The notes under the pieces: generated by a model | Told to the model about the DNA's origin: nothing | The model's database searches: none | The model's input: only the letters and a program-made list of their open reading frames with translations | Part shown: positions 24,864-33,083 of the stretch, one piece after another | Numbering within the stretch: the first letter of the stretch is position 1 | Layout of the letters: the number at the start of each line of letters is the position of its first letter | Made by a program: the position numbers and the translations under genes | Assembly: GCF_024345185.1 (NCBI RefSeq) | Contig: NZ_BROB01000004.1 | Location: 49,284 to 113,283, forward strand | Direction: 5' to 3' | DNA: 64,000 nt | Source of the DNA: Levilactobacillus humaensis | GTDB taxonomy: Bacteria; Bacillota; Bacilli; Lactobacillales; Lactobacillaceae

Positions 24864-25367
24864 TTATGACAGCGGTTTCGCCTGGTCTGCAGCCAATTTT
24901 GAGTTACCGGTATTCAGATGTAACTTTTGCTGGCATTCCGGACAGATACCGTAGACTTCCACGTGGTTGCTAGTCACCAGGTAACCCGTTTGATCGCTGG
25001 CTGCCTGGTTGAGAGCACGTTCGATTTCTGGGAATTCTGGCGCAAAAACATCGGTAATTTTGCCGCAATTTTCACAGATAACATGGTAGTGAGGGCGGCC
25101 GAAGAAGTCGTAGCGCAGGCCGCCGTTATCATTGGGGAGCTCGATCACGATGCCGAGTTCAACGAACAGATTCAACGTATTGTACACCGTCGCCATACTG
25201 AGGTTAGGCAATTGGCCTGTGAGGGCAGAAAAGATGGTTTCCACTGCGGGGTGATTGTGATGCGTTACCAGATACGTCAAGATGACTTGCCGTTGGGGTG
25301 TCACGCGCACGTGGTGTTCCTTCAAGGTTTGTAAGGCCTGGTTGAGTAACTGGGTCTGATTAGCCAT
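24864..25367 (-). CDS. perR: Peroxide-stress regulator PerR (Fur family)
   Basis: A 167-residue Fur-family repressor. Winged helix RVTPQRQVILTYL...LSMATVYNTLNLF. The regulatory metal set known for PerR is present: His39, Asp87, His93, His95 and Asp106; Asp at the last place, rather than Glu, favours PerR over Fur. The structural zinc site has both CxxC pairs (CENC at 98-101, CPEC at 142-145). Oxidation of the metal-bound histidines by peroxide relieves repression in the family. A box resembling its own operator lies upstream, as does a better one before the VIT operon. Confidence 0.9.
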   Translation of the reverse strand: MANQTQLLNQALQTLKEHHVRVTPQRQVILTYLVTHHNHPAVETIFSALTGQLPNLSMATVYNTLNLFVELGIVIELPNDNGGLRYDFFGRPHYHVICENCGKITDVFAPEFPEIERALNQAASDQTGYLVTSNHVEVYGICPECQQKLHLNTGNSKLAADQAKPLS

Positions 25368-25385
25368 ACTGATCCCTCCTTTAAT

Positions 25386-25400
25386 TTATAATCACTCTAG
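25386..25400 (-). promoter_or_regulatory. PerR-box-like site in front of perR
   Basis: TTATAATCACTCTAG on + matches 11 of 14 defined bases of TTATAATNATTATAA. It sits 19 bases before the perR start and suggests autoregulation. Confidence 0.45.
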
Positions 25401-25539
25401 TTTGCCTCTATTAAACCACACTTTGCGTGAATAGCCAGCTAAAAGCTTATTAGAAGAAGACGTGGTAGCTCACGAGTCGGCGCTTGAAACAAGTGATTTA
25501 CTTTTGACGAAATGAGCGTACAATGAATTTGTATTTAGT

Positions 25540-25554
25540 TAATAATGATTCTAA
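25540..25554 (+). promoter_or_regulatory. PerR-box-like operator before VIT operon
   Basis: TAATAATGATTCTAA matches 12 of 14 defined bases of the PerR consensus. It lies 82 bases before the first VIT gene and its surrounding 23 bases recur before the MFS gene at 4336-4358. Confidence 0.5.
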
Positions 25555-25635
25555 AGTGAAATGAAATGTTAATCTCACCTAACTTTTAATTCTAAGAGTG
25601 TTAAACTGAAATTAAGACATATCTGGGGGCAGAGA

Positions 25636-26325
25636 ATGATGACAAAAGAGAAAAAACCAGCAACGTTGGCCCAACGGATCAACGTATTACGGGCAAGTGT
25701 GATGGGTGCCAATGATGGGATCCTCTCCGTGGCGGGAATCGTCGTGGGGGTTGCGGGGGCCGCAACGAGTAGCTTTGCAATCTTTATTTCTGGGATTGCG
25801 GGGATGATCGCGGGTACCGTGTCGATGGCGATGGGTGAGTACGTCTCCGTCAATACACAGAAGGATGCCCAACGTAAGGCGATTGAAACCCAAACCGTCG
25901 CGTTAGACAATGACTATGATAACGAATATAACTTTGTTCGCGACAAGTACGTGGCGACTGGAATCAAGCCGGAGCTAGCTGATCAAGCGACCAAGGAAAT
26001 GATGGCCGAGGATCCCGTGAAAACGACTGTGCGTGAGCGGTTTGGCTTCAACGTTGGCGAGTATACCAATCCCTTCTCTGCGGCCATTGCATCGATGATT
26101 TCATTTCCAACCGGATCGATCTTACCGCTTGTGTCAATTACGTTGTTACCAAAGAACTGGCGGATTGCTGGGACGTTCGTGGCAGTGATCATCGCTCTTT
26201 CTATTACGGGGTATGTCGCTGCGATTCTGGGGAATGCCGATCGCTGGCACGGAACCCGGCGGAACGTGATTGCGGGAATCTTGACGATGCTGGTCACTTA
26301 CGGCATCGGACACTTGTTGGCATAG
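25636..26325 (+). CDS. VIT1/CCC1 family metal transporter, first copy
   Basis: A 229-residue membrane protein of the VIT1/CCC1 family, which moves Fe2+ or Mn2+ out of the cytosol in yeast and plants. Seen: NVLRASVMGANDGILSVAGIVVGVAGA in the first helices, SMAMGEYVSVNTQKDAQ with the conserved acidic residues, a cytosolic helical hairpin (about 85-140) that in the plant protein binds metal, and three C-terminal helices. It is transcribed with its homologue 15 bases downstream. The upstream PerR-like box suggests that metal export rises under peroxide (inference). Confidence 0.9.
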   Translation: MMTKEKKPATLAQRINVLRASVMGANDGILSVAGIVVGVAGAATSSFAIFISGIAGMIAGTVSMAMGEYVSVNTQKDAQRKAIETQTVALDNDYDNEYNFVRDKYVATGIKPELADQATKEMMAEDPVKTTVRERFGFNVGEYTNPFSAAIASMISFPTGSILPLVSITLLPKNWRIAGTFVAVIIALSITGYVAAILGNADRWHGTRRNVIAGILTMLVTYGIGHLLA

Positions 26326-26340
26326 GGGAGGCAATCAATC

Positions 26341-27048
26341 ATGGCAACGAATGAACAAGTACATGTTAAGAAGCAAAAGCAACATCAAACGATGGATGAA
26401 AAATTAAATACCTTGCGAGCCGGTGTCCTGGGGTCCAATGATGGGATTTTGACCGTCGTTGGGGTGCTCTTCAGTGTGGCGGCTGCGACGAGTAACCAAT
26501 TTACGATTTTTATTGCCGGCCTATCAGACCTGCTGGCCTGTGCCTTTTCGATGGCGTCCGGGGAGTATGCCTCTGTCAGCACGCAAAAGGATACGGAAAA
26601 ATCAGCGGTGGCCCAGGAAGCCAAGTTGCTTGAAACCAACTTCGACGATCAAGTTGCCGCGGTTCAAAAGTTTTACGAGGAACGTGGGGTAACACCCGAA
26701 ACGTCGCTGGCTATCGCCCAGGACTTGATGCAAAAGGATGCCCTGGCTACGGTCGTCAACGTGAAGGATGATATTCAGTTGGGTCACTACATGAACCCCT
26801 GGGATGCGGCCTTTTCGTCACTTTTTGCAGCCGGATTGGGGGGTACGTTCCCGCTGATCGCGATGACGCTGTTCTCAGTGACGTGGCAATGGCCAGCCAC
26901 GATTATTGCGGTTATTTTATCCGTGGCCTTGACCGGGTTTCTGAGTGCTAAATTAGGACATGGTTTAGTGAAGACCGCCATTATCAGAAACGTTATTGTG
27001 GGGATTATTACCATGTTTATTCACTATTATGTAGGACAACTATTCTAA
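26341..27048 (+). CDS. VIT1/CCC1 family metal transporter, second copy
   Basis: A 235-residue homologue of the preceding gene. Seen: NTLRAGVLGSNDGILTVVGVLFSVAAAT, SMASGEYASVSTQKDTEKS, the hydrophilic middle hairpin and the C-terminal membrane triplet. The N-terminus is longer and basic (HVKKQKQHQ). The order and spacing imply a tandem duplication, but the two now differ at most loop positions, so they may pair as a heterodimer or favour different metals (inference). GGGGAGG lies in the 15-base spacer. Confidence 0.9.
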   Translation: MATNEQVHVKKQKQHQTMDEKLNTLRAGVLGSNDGILTVVGVLFSVAAATSNQFTIFIAGLSDLLACAFSMASGEYASVSTQKDTEKSAVAQEAKLLETNFDDQVAAVQKFYEERGVTPETSLAIAQDLMQKDALATVVNVKDDIQLGHYMNPWDAAFSSLFAAGLGGTFPLIAMTLFSVTWQWPATIIAVILSVALTGFLSAKLGHGLVKTAIIRNVIVGIITMFIHYYVGQLF

Positions 27049-27134
27049 GTAAACTATTGCTGCTTTCTTAGCACATTGCCAGATACCAAGTGTACAATAG
27101 GCCAATATCTTTTTTTGAAAGTGAGGAATTTTGG

Positions 27135-28727
27135 TTGAAGCGCAAGATGAGTTTATTTTCTTTAGTCATGTTAACGCTGAGTGCCATCATTGGCTCGGGT
27201 TGGTTGTTTGGTGCGGGTATGGCCGCCCAGATCGCCGGTCCGGCTGCCATCCTATCTTGGATTCTGGGGGCCGTCATCATTGGCCTGATTGCATTGAATT
27301 ATATTGAATTGGGGACTATGTTTCCCACGAGTGGGGGAATGAGCCAGTATGCGGCCTTCTCTCACGGCCCCTTGTTGGGGTTCGTTGCCGGCTGGGCCAA
27401 TTGGTTGTCGTTGCTGACGATTATTCCAATTGAAGCCGTGGCCGCCGTGCAGTACATGAGTTCCTGGCCGTGGTCCTGGGCCAACTGGACGCGAGGCTTC
27501 CTGAAAGATGGGGATATCACGAATCAGGGCTTGGTCATTGTGTTCCTGTTCATTCTGGCCTTTACGCTGTTGAACTTCTGGTCGGTTAAATTGCTGACGC
27601 GGTTTACCAGTTTTATCTCTATTTTTAAATTGGGGATTCCAACGTTAACGATTATCGTGCTAATGGCAACTGGTTTTCAGTCGGGGAACTTTGGTCATAC
27701 CGCGGGCTTCATGCCCAACGGGAGTGCCGCGATCTTCTCGGCCACAACGGCTGCGGGAATTATCTTCTCGTACAATGCCTTTCAGACGACGATCAACATG
27801 GGAAATGAGATCGAACATCCAGAACGCAATATCCTTTGGGGAATCGTGATTGCTTTTAGTATCAGTGCAGTTATCTATACGATGTTGCAGGTTGCCTTCA
27901 TTGGTGCGGTTCCGGGACACTATTTGGTTCACGGTTGGCAAGGGGTTAACTTTGAGTCACCTTTCGCTAATCTGGCGATTTTGATGAACTTAGGTTGGCT
28001 GTCGACGTTACTCTATTTGGACGCCTTCGTGTCGCCGTTTGGGACCGGGGTTTCCTTCGTGGCGACCACCAGTCGGGCCTTAGCGGCCATGACCGGAACC
28101 AAGCACATGCCCACCAAGCTGGGTGAGTTGAATCGGAAGTATCAGACGCCACGGCGAGCTATGGTCGTCAATATGGTTCTCGGGGTTGTTCTCGTGGCTG
28201 GTTTTCGGAATTGGAGTGCCTTGTCGAATGTGATTTCGACGTCGACCCTGATTGCCTATCTGACAGGCCCCGTGACGGTCGCGACGCTTCGGCGAAATGC
28301 GCCGGAATTCAGTCGGCCGTTTCGACTGTGGGGCCTGAAATTGTGGGCCCCCTTAGCCTATGTACTGGCTAGTCTTGCCATCTACTGGGCGAAATGGCCG
28401 ACGACGATTGAGGTCTTCGGGGTCATTGCTCTGGGCCTTATCTGTTACGTCTATTACGAATTTCGACAACCTGCTGGCTGGACAGCCTTGCGGGCTAGCC
28501 TGAAGGGGAGTCGATGGTTGTTGGCCGAAATGATTTGGCTCACCATCATGTCGGCCGTGGGCAGTCACGAGTTTGGTGGCCACGGTTGGTTCCCATACCC
28601 ACTGGACTTTTTGGCAGTGACGTTGGGGAGCCTGGCTTGTTATTATCTCGGGGTGCATGACGGTTACCAGAGTGAATCCTTTGAGATTGCGCAGGAGCTA
28701 AATCAACGTGTTGAAGAAACTGAATAA
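27135..28727 (+). CDS. APC-family amino acid permease
   Basis: A 530-residue membrane transporter with 12 or more hydrophobic segments. The first-helix substrate motif SAIIGSGWLFGAGMAAQIAGPAA is characteristic of the amino acid-polyamine-organocation family, and TTAAGIIFSYNAFQTTINMGNEIEHPERN marks the segment 6 to 7 region. The start is taken as the TTG at 27135 because GAGGA stands 7 bases before it; the frame continues upstream to a GTG that overlaps a TACAAT -10-like box. The substrate cannot be assigned. The convergent acetyltransferase shares its terminator. Confidence 0.85.
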   Translation: MKRKMSLFSLVMLTLSAIIGSGWLFGAGMAAQIAGPAAILSWILGAVIIGLIALNYIELGTMFPTSGGMSQYAAFSHGPLLGFVAGWANWLSLLTIIPIEAVAAVQYMSSWPWSWANWTRGFLKDGDITNQGLVIVFLFILAFTLLNFWSVKLLTRFTSFISIFKLGIPTLTIIVLMATGFQSGNFGHTAGFMPNGSAAIFSATTAAGIIFSYNAFQTTINMGNEIEHPERNILWGIVIAFSISAVIYTMLQVAFIGAVPGHYLVHGWQGVNFESPFANLAILMNLGWLSTLLYLDAFVSPFGTGVSFVATTSRALAAMTGTKHMPTKLGELNRKYQTPRRAMVVNMVLGVVLVAGFRNWSALSNVISTSTLIAYLTGPVTVATLRRNAPEFSRPFRLWGLKLWAPLAYVLASLAIYWAKWPTTIEVFGVIALGLICYVYYEFRQPAGWTALRASLKGSRWLLAEMIWLTIMSAVGSHEFGGHGWFPYPLDFLAVTLGSLACYYLGVHDGYQSESFEIAQELNQRVEETE

Positions 28728-28739
28728 AACGATTAAAAA

Positions 28740-28772
28740 CGGGCATCAACTTGATTAAGAGTTGATGTCCGA
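28740..28772. terminator. Bidirectional terminator between permease and GNAT gene
   Basis: CGGGCATCAACT pairs with AGTTGATGTCCG, flanked by A-rich and T-rich tracts. Confidence 0.75.
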
Positions 28773-28788
28773 TTCATTTTGTTAGGTT

Positions 28789-29238
28789 TTAGTGTTGCGC
28801 GCGCCAGATCCACTGTTGGTCTTCATACTGGAAACCCACAGCGGTCAATGCCGTTTTGGCGAGACGATGGTCATCAACGAGGGTGAGCTTGGTTAGTTGT
28901 AGTTCATCGTGACCAAAGGCGATCAACCGACGCAGAATTTCTTCCTGATCGGTCGGCGTGAATTTGGGACCCACGACCTGAAGCGCACAGCGGTGAGCCG
29001 GAATTTCAAGATCGGTGAAGCCGCCCCAGCCCATTAGTTTGTGGGTTTGCCGCCGTTCGATGCCCCACGTCAGTGCCGTGCGGTTCATCGTATTGTGCAT
29101 GGTTGCGTTGACCCAGTCCGCGGTGGTTGCCAGGTCCTGACTGGTCAGGGCAGCAACGTTCTTTAATTTAAATTGGGTGAGCCAGTCGAAACGAAAACTG
29201 GGCGTGAGGAGCGGGTGGTAACCTTCGAAGCTAGACAT
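28789..29238 (-). CDS. GNAT-type acetyltransferase-like protein
   Basis: A 149-residue protein with the layout of RimJ/RimL-like N-acetyltransferases. Seen: WLTQFKLKNVAALTSQ near the start, strands TALTWGIERRQTHKLMGWGGF, and a C-terminal block LTLVDDHRLAKTALTAVGFQYE resembling the family's motif B (GFxxE). The acetyl-CoA loop (Q/RxxGxG/A) is weak, so enzymatic activity is not certain. The start may instead be the TTG two codons earlier, which sits closer to AAAGGA. Substrate unknown. Confidence 0.7.
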   Translation of the reverse strand: MSSFEGYHPLLTPSFRFDWLTQFKLKNVAALTSQDLATTADWVNATMHNTMNRTALTWGIERRQTHKLMGWGGFTDLEIPAHRCALQVVGPKFTPTDQEEILRRLIAFGHDELQLTKLTLVDDHRLAKTALTAVGFQYEDQQWIWRAQH

Positions 29239-29378
29239 CTTCAAGTGAGTCCTTTCTGAACCAAATTACTTCTATTGTACCGGTAAATTGCGCGATTGAC
29301 CAGAGACTTCTTCGGTGTATACCAGTCAGCTGTGCTATACTTGAAAGTAGATATTGGTAAGTTGAAAGGGGTAGCACA

Positions 29379-30419
29379 ATGACGGAAGATTTTTATATTG
29401 GAACTTACACCAAGCGGATTAGCCGCGGAATTTACCGGGTAAGTGTGGATACCAAGAAGCCAGAACTCACTGATTGTGAGTGGTTAGCCTCAGCAGGTAG
29501 CCCAACTTACATCGCTAAAGCCGATGCTAAACGCTTGTACGTCATCAACAAGAAAGAAACTGATGGCCAGACACAGGGTGGATTAATCATCTATGATGTC
29601 TCCGAAGAAAAGCCCCGGGCCATTCAACAAGTGCTCACCCATGGGGCCTCACCGGCATACGTTGCCGTCGATGAAGATCGTCAACTGGTCTACACCGCAA
29701 ATTACCATCGTGGAACGGTTACGGTTTACGCAATTGCCGATGATGGGACGTTATTGAAGACGGACCAGGTTGTGGACGACGATCCAGTTGGTCCAGCGCC
29801 AGAACAAGCTGACGGGGCACACCCACATTTTGCCAACCTGACACCGGACAACCGCTTAGTGGCTTGCGATTTGGGGACTGACCGGGTTTATCTGTATGAC
29901 GTGTCCGACGATGGCAAGTTGTCGGCTGTTAGCACGTTAGAAATGCCTGCTGGCTTTGGCCCACGGCACATCGTGTTTGACGCCTCAAAGAATGTCGCTT
30001 ACCTGGTTGGTGAGCTGAGTAGCAACGTCGCTACGCTGGCTTATGATGCCACTGCTGGTAAATTTACGGTTAAGGGAATTGTTTCCGCGATTCCTGACGA
30101 TTGGACGGAACATAACGGTTCCGCTGCCATTCGTTTGAGTAGTGACGGTCGTTTCCTCTACGTGTCTAACCGTGGTCAAAACACTCTGGCCGTCTTTAGC
30201 ACTGACGATGAAGGTCAGTTAACGCGGATTCAGAATATCTCAACGGAAGGTGACTTCCCACGAGACTTCAACTGGACCCATGACGAGAAGTTTGTCATCG
30301 TCGTTAACCAAAACTCTGACAATGCGTCATTGTTCAGCCGGGATGCACAGAGTGGTGAGTTAACCTTAGTTCAGAAGGACTTTATGGTTCCTGAAGGGGT
30401 TTGCGTCTTACCTGCCTAG
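29379..30419 (+). CDS. pgl: 6-Phosphogluconolactonase, YbhE/lactonase propeller type
   Basis: A 346-residue seven-bladed beta-propeller lactonase that hydrolyses 6-phosphogluconolactone between glucose-6-phosphate dehydrogenase and 6-phosphogluconate dehydrogenase. Seen: the N-terminal FYIGTYTKRISRGIY, blade repeats such as SPAYVAVDEDRQLVYTANYH, the active-site blocks DGAHPHFANLTPDNRLVACDLG and GFGPRHIVFD, and FPRDFNWTHDEKFVIVVNQ. The heterofermentative phosphoketolase route depends on this step. A promoter-like pair TTGACC and TATACC lies at 29296-29323. It is transcribed alone, followed by a C element. Confidence 0.92.
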   Translation: MTEDFYIGTYTKRISRGIYRVSVDTKKPELTDCEWLASAGSPTYIAKADAKRLYVINKKETDGQTQGGLIIYDVSEEKPRAIQQVLTHGASPAYVAVDEDRQLVYTANYHRGTVTVYAIADDGTLLKTDQVVDDDPVGPAPEQADGAHPHFANLTPDNRLVACDLGTDRVYLYDVSDDGKLSAVSTLEMPAGFGPRHIVFDASKNVAYLVGELSSNVATLAYDATAGKFTVKGIVSAIPDDWTEHNGSAAIRLSSDGRFLYVSNRGQNTLAVFSTDDEGQLTRIQNISTEGDFPRDFNWTHDEKFVIVVNQNSDNASLFSRDAQSGELTLVQKDFMVPEGVCVLPA

Positions 30420-30440
30420 GTTTTTAGGTAGATGTGTTAT

Positions 30441-30625
30441 CAGCGCCTCCGGGCTGGTGAAAATGAGGCCGGAACGCTGTGGGCGCACGCGCGGAGCCTA
30501 AGTGCGGTCTCCGTGCTTAGGTTCGAGCCTCTGCGAGTCTCAAACCTAGCAGTTTCCTAAGTGACAAAGTTCGTCACTAAGGAAACTCCCACGGCTGGGC
30601 TCATTTTCACCAGCCCTGCGGCTGA
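30441..30625 (+). repeat. Structured intergenic element, subtype C
   Basis: 185 bp. The ends hold a perfect 17-bp inverted repeat (GGGCTGGTGAAAATGAG at 30451-30467 with its complement at 30600-30616). An inner hairpin at 30551-30587 pairs AGTTTCCTAAGTGAC with GTCACTAAGGAAACT (one mismatch). It keeps the blocks GCTGTGGG and CACGGCTGG of subtype A but little else. With terminators at 30647 and 30708 it accounts for the whole 30420-30756 gap. Confidence 0.8.
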
Positions 30626-30646
30626 TATTGGTTAAAATTAAAAATG

Positions 30647-30692
30647 AAGGCGTCGTGCAATTATCTTCAAGATAACAGCACGACGCCTTTTT
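30647..30692 (+). terminator. Intrinsic terminator downstream of pgl and C element
   Basis: AAGGCGTCGTGC pairs with GCACGACGCCTT and TTT follows. It lies beyond the C element, so that element should be part of the pgl transcript. Confidence 0.85.
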
Positions 30693-30707
30693 CAAATATG
30701 AGTATTA

Positions 30708-30751
30708 AAAATAGCGTTTGAGAAGGCCATTAGACTTTCTTAAACGCTATT
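30708..30751 (-). terminator. Intrinsic terminator for small membrane protein operon
   Basis: On the minus strand AATAGCGTTTAAGAAA pairs with TTCTCAAACGCTATT, followed by T-rich sequence. Confidence 0.75.
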
Positions 30752-30756
30752 GCTGT

Positions 30757-31110
30757 TTAATGTCTCTGTACAAGACTTCGCATGAGATGCCAAGTCTTGT
30801 ACAACGCAAAGAAGACACTCTCAACGATGAGAAAGCCCCAGGAATCTAAGCTGGGGGCACTCCAGAAGGTTGGGATTAATATTAGAATGATCATTCCGCT
30901 AATCAAAGTTGACTGGATTTGATTGGCGGAATGGGTAGCGGGCTTGGTCAAGAAGGGATACAAGATGATCCCGAGCATAATAGCAATTGCCAGTACCTTA
31001 AGGAACCAAGCTACATGAACCGTTAATAGAAACAGGCTAATGCCAATGACCACGCCGTTGCGAATGACGCGATTGCAACGCGCTGATTTTAGAATCTTTC
31101 CCAAATCCAT
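30757..31110 (-). CDS. Hypothetical membrane protein
   Basis: A 117-residue protein from the ATG at 31110, preceded by AAGGGG with nine bases spacing; a longer frame to 31170 overlaps the preceding gene and has no ribosome site. It has three to four hydrophobic segments (VVIGISLFLLTVHVAWFL, VLAIAIMLGIILYPFL, LISGMIILILIPTFW, FLIVESVFFALYKTW). The N-terminal basic stretch suggests a cytosolic N-terminus. Family not recognised. It is in an operon with the 85-residue membrane protein just upstream. Confidence 0.7.
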   Translation of the reverse strand: MDLGKILKSARCNRVIRNGVVIGISLFLLTVHVAWFLKVLAIAIMLGIILYPFLTKPATHSANQIQSTLISGMIILILIPTFWSAPSLDSWGFLIVESVFFALYKTWHLMRSLVQRH

Positions 31111-31123
31111 ACCGATTATCCCC

Positions 31124-31381
31124 TTAGTCTTGCTTATCTTCACGGTAGGCATTGCGAATGATATTAACAATTAAGGTTGGCACCATGAGTAAAGTATAGA
31201 TGATAGCCAGCCCGTTAATTAAAAGCGTCCACCAGGTGGTATCCCCGAAAACCCACACGATGGCTTCTAAAATTGCAACTGGCCAGAATAGTAAGACAAG
31301 TAATTGCCCCCATTTGGAATAACGATGGGTGGCCTTATTGTAGCCCAATAGATGCGACCAATTTCCCCAATTAATTTTCAT
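31124..31381 (-). CDS. Small hypothetical membrane protein
   Basis: An 85-residue protein with two membrane segments (QLLVLLFWPVAILEAIVWVFG and LLINGLAIIYTLLMVPTLIVNII) and a Trp- and His-rich N-terminus (NWGNWSHLLG). GGGGAACG lies before the start. It ends 13 bases before the next gene's ATG, so the two membrane proteins are cotranscribed and may act together. Family not recognised. Confidence 0.7.
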   Translation of the reverse strand: MKINWGNWSHLLGYNKATHRYSKWGQLLVLLFWPVAILEAIVWVFGDTTWWTLLINGLAIIYTLLMVPTLIVNIIRNAYREDKQD

Positions 31382-31473
31382 ATAACGTTCCCCTTTCCCC
31401 GATAAATTCAGTATAGCACGTCGCTTGGGGGGTGAAACGTTTACGGGGAAGAACTTAAAAATTTCGTTTGCTT

Positions 31474-32391
31474 TTAGTTGGGGTAGTGGGTCTTGAAGTA
31501 GGCGGCCATCGTTTGGAGGTGGTGCTCCAGACTGAGACGCTTAACCACCCCGAGCCCTGGGAAGTGTTGGGTGACGTGATAGTCGGCCAATGCTAGCGCC
31601 GCAGGGGTTTGCACGGCAGCTGGCTGTGCGGGTAACCAGGCCGCAAGTTTGGCGACGGCCTGGAAGAATTTCTCTTTGGGATGGCGGAAATCCTCGCGAT
31701 CGTCGGAGACAAACCGATGGATTCGGAGTTGGTCACCGGCAAAGTAGGTTAGGTGGAGGGTCACGGCGCGAGCGGGATAGCCGTGTTCACTGTAGTGGGC
31801 GCCACCGATCGTATAGTCACTGATACTGGTATAACCGTCGAGGCTGGCCTGCTGCCAGTCCTCGCTGAAGAAACCGTTAGTGATATCGGCGTAACTGCGA
31901 TCGTGTTCAGGGAGCCAGGCATGGTCAAATAGACTCCCGCTAGGTCGCGTCAGTAGCTGGCGAATTCTGGCTTCTGGTGGCACGAGTAAGTGGGTTGGGG
32001 CGTCCAACCAACCCGCATGGCTAGCCGCAAGGAGTTCGTCATATTGGCGCGCAACCAGTAACGTGTGATGATCCGGTGTCGGTCGTAGGTCCTCGGGGAT
32101 AGTTGTTGGTGTCAAAATGTGCCCCACAATGAGATTGGGATTGTCGGCATATGGTCGCCAATCATAGAGTTTTTGCTGCGTGAGGGCGTAGTCACTGACG
32201 GTGGGATTAGCAATGACGACTAGCGGTTGATCGTGTTCAACAAAGGCCGCGACGGTTTGGGGCAAGGCCCGGATGTCGCGAACGGGTTCAATAATGGGGA
32301 TGATGTTTGGTGGGAGAACGTGTTGCTGGGCAATATTCTTTAGAGCCAGTAGGTCATACTGGCGACCCCGAAAGTAAGGAAAATAGATCAT
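31474..32391 (-). CDS. sce7725 family protein
   Basis: A 305-residue protein matching the sce7725 group in its N-terminal signature MIYFPYFRGRQYDLLALKNIA and IIPIIEPVRD. It is predicted to be an alpha/beta barrel-like fold related to the phage beta protein group. Function unknown; members often lie beside nuclease-like or defence genes. Its start overlaps the stop of the upstream nuclease-like gene by four bases, so it belongs to the helicase operon. Conserved polar clusters such as HDRSYADITNGFFSEDW and YTIGGAHYSEHGYP could form an active site (inference). Confidence 0.75.
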   Translation of the reverse strand: MIYFPYFRGRQYDLLALKNIAQQHVLPPNIIPIIEPVRDIRALPQTVAAFVEHDQPLVVIANPTVSDYALTQQKLYDWRPYADNPNLIVGHILTPTTIPEDLRPTPDHHTLLVARQYDELLAASHAGWLDAPTHLLVPPEARIRQLLTRPSGSLFDHAWLPEHDRSYADITNGFFSEDWQQASLDGYTSISDYTIGGAHYSEHGYPARAVTLHLTYFAGDQLRIHRFVSDDREDFRHPKEKFFQAVAKLAAWLPAQPAAVQTPAALALADYHVTQHFPGLGVVKRLSLEHHLQTMAAYFKTHYPN

Positions 32392-33083
32392 GATCGTTGC
32401 TCCTTGAGTTGTTGCTGAAGATCGTGGCGTTCTAAGTTTAAGGCGTCAATCTCGCTTTGCAAAGCCGTCACCGCGGTCGATTGGGTATCGTCGATGAACT
32501 GGTCGTAGAAGTTGGCTTCCGGATCGTAGACGTCATAGTGTTGGTGGCGTTTTTTCAGTTCCTGATAGAGGCGATCGGTGCTGTATTGTTTGAGACCGGT
32601 AGCCATTTGTTTAGCCTTGCCGACTTCTCGGGCCTGTGAGGCAATAAACCGGGTGGTCAGTTCGGATTCTGGTACCTGAAGGTCTTGGCGGCGGGGCGGA
32701 CGTGCCACGGTCAAATAGCCTGGCGTACTGGGCGCCTCAGTTGCGGTTGCCAACATTTCCTTATTGAAAGGCCGGTAAATTAGCACTCCAATATGAGCAG
32801 GGATCTCGTCGGCGACTGTCTGATAGAGCTTTAATGGCAAAACGAAATAGTTATAGTGGCCCACAAAGGAGAGCTTGGCCTTGGAGTGGAAGTCGGATTT
32901 GGTGACCTTGAGTTCATAACACCGCCACTCAATGTCACCACTCGGGAGTTCCTGGTAGCTCAGGGTATCCACGATGCCTTGATCGTCGGGCATTGTGACC
33001 TCCTCGACAGCAAAGGCGCCAGCTTCGCGACAGTAGGCGTAGAGGGTGCTTTCTAGTTCAAGTGTTAATTTTGTTTTCATCAT
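32388..33083 (-). CDS. PD-(D/E)XK nuclease-like protein with C-terminal coiled coil
   Basis: A 231-residue protein. The N-terminal half contains a restriction-endonuclease-like core: Asp39 in QGIVDTLSY, then CYELK with Glu57 and Lys59 at the end of the following strand, and a helix with SDFHSKAKLSFVGHYNYFVLP, as in MmcB/VRR-type nucleases. The C-terminal 45 residues form a Gln/Leu coiled coil. There are two tandem ATG codons; the first overlaps the helicase stop (ATGA). Together with a helicase carrying its own nuclease domain, this suggests a DNA-processing complex. No substrate is known. Confidence 0.65.
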   Translation of the reverse strand: MMKTKLTLELESTLYAYCREAGAFAVEEVTMPDDQGIVDTLSYQELPSGDIEWRCYELKVTKSDFHSKAKLSFVGHYNYFVLPLKLYQTVADEIPAHIGVLIYRPFNKEMLATATEAPSTPGYLTVARPPRRQDLQVPESELTTRFIASQAREVGKAKQMATGLKQYSTDRLYQELKKRHQHYDVYDPEANFYDQFIDDTQSTAVTALQSEIDALNLERHDLQQQLKEQRS

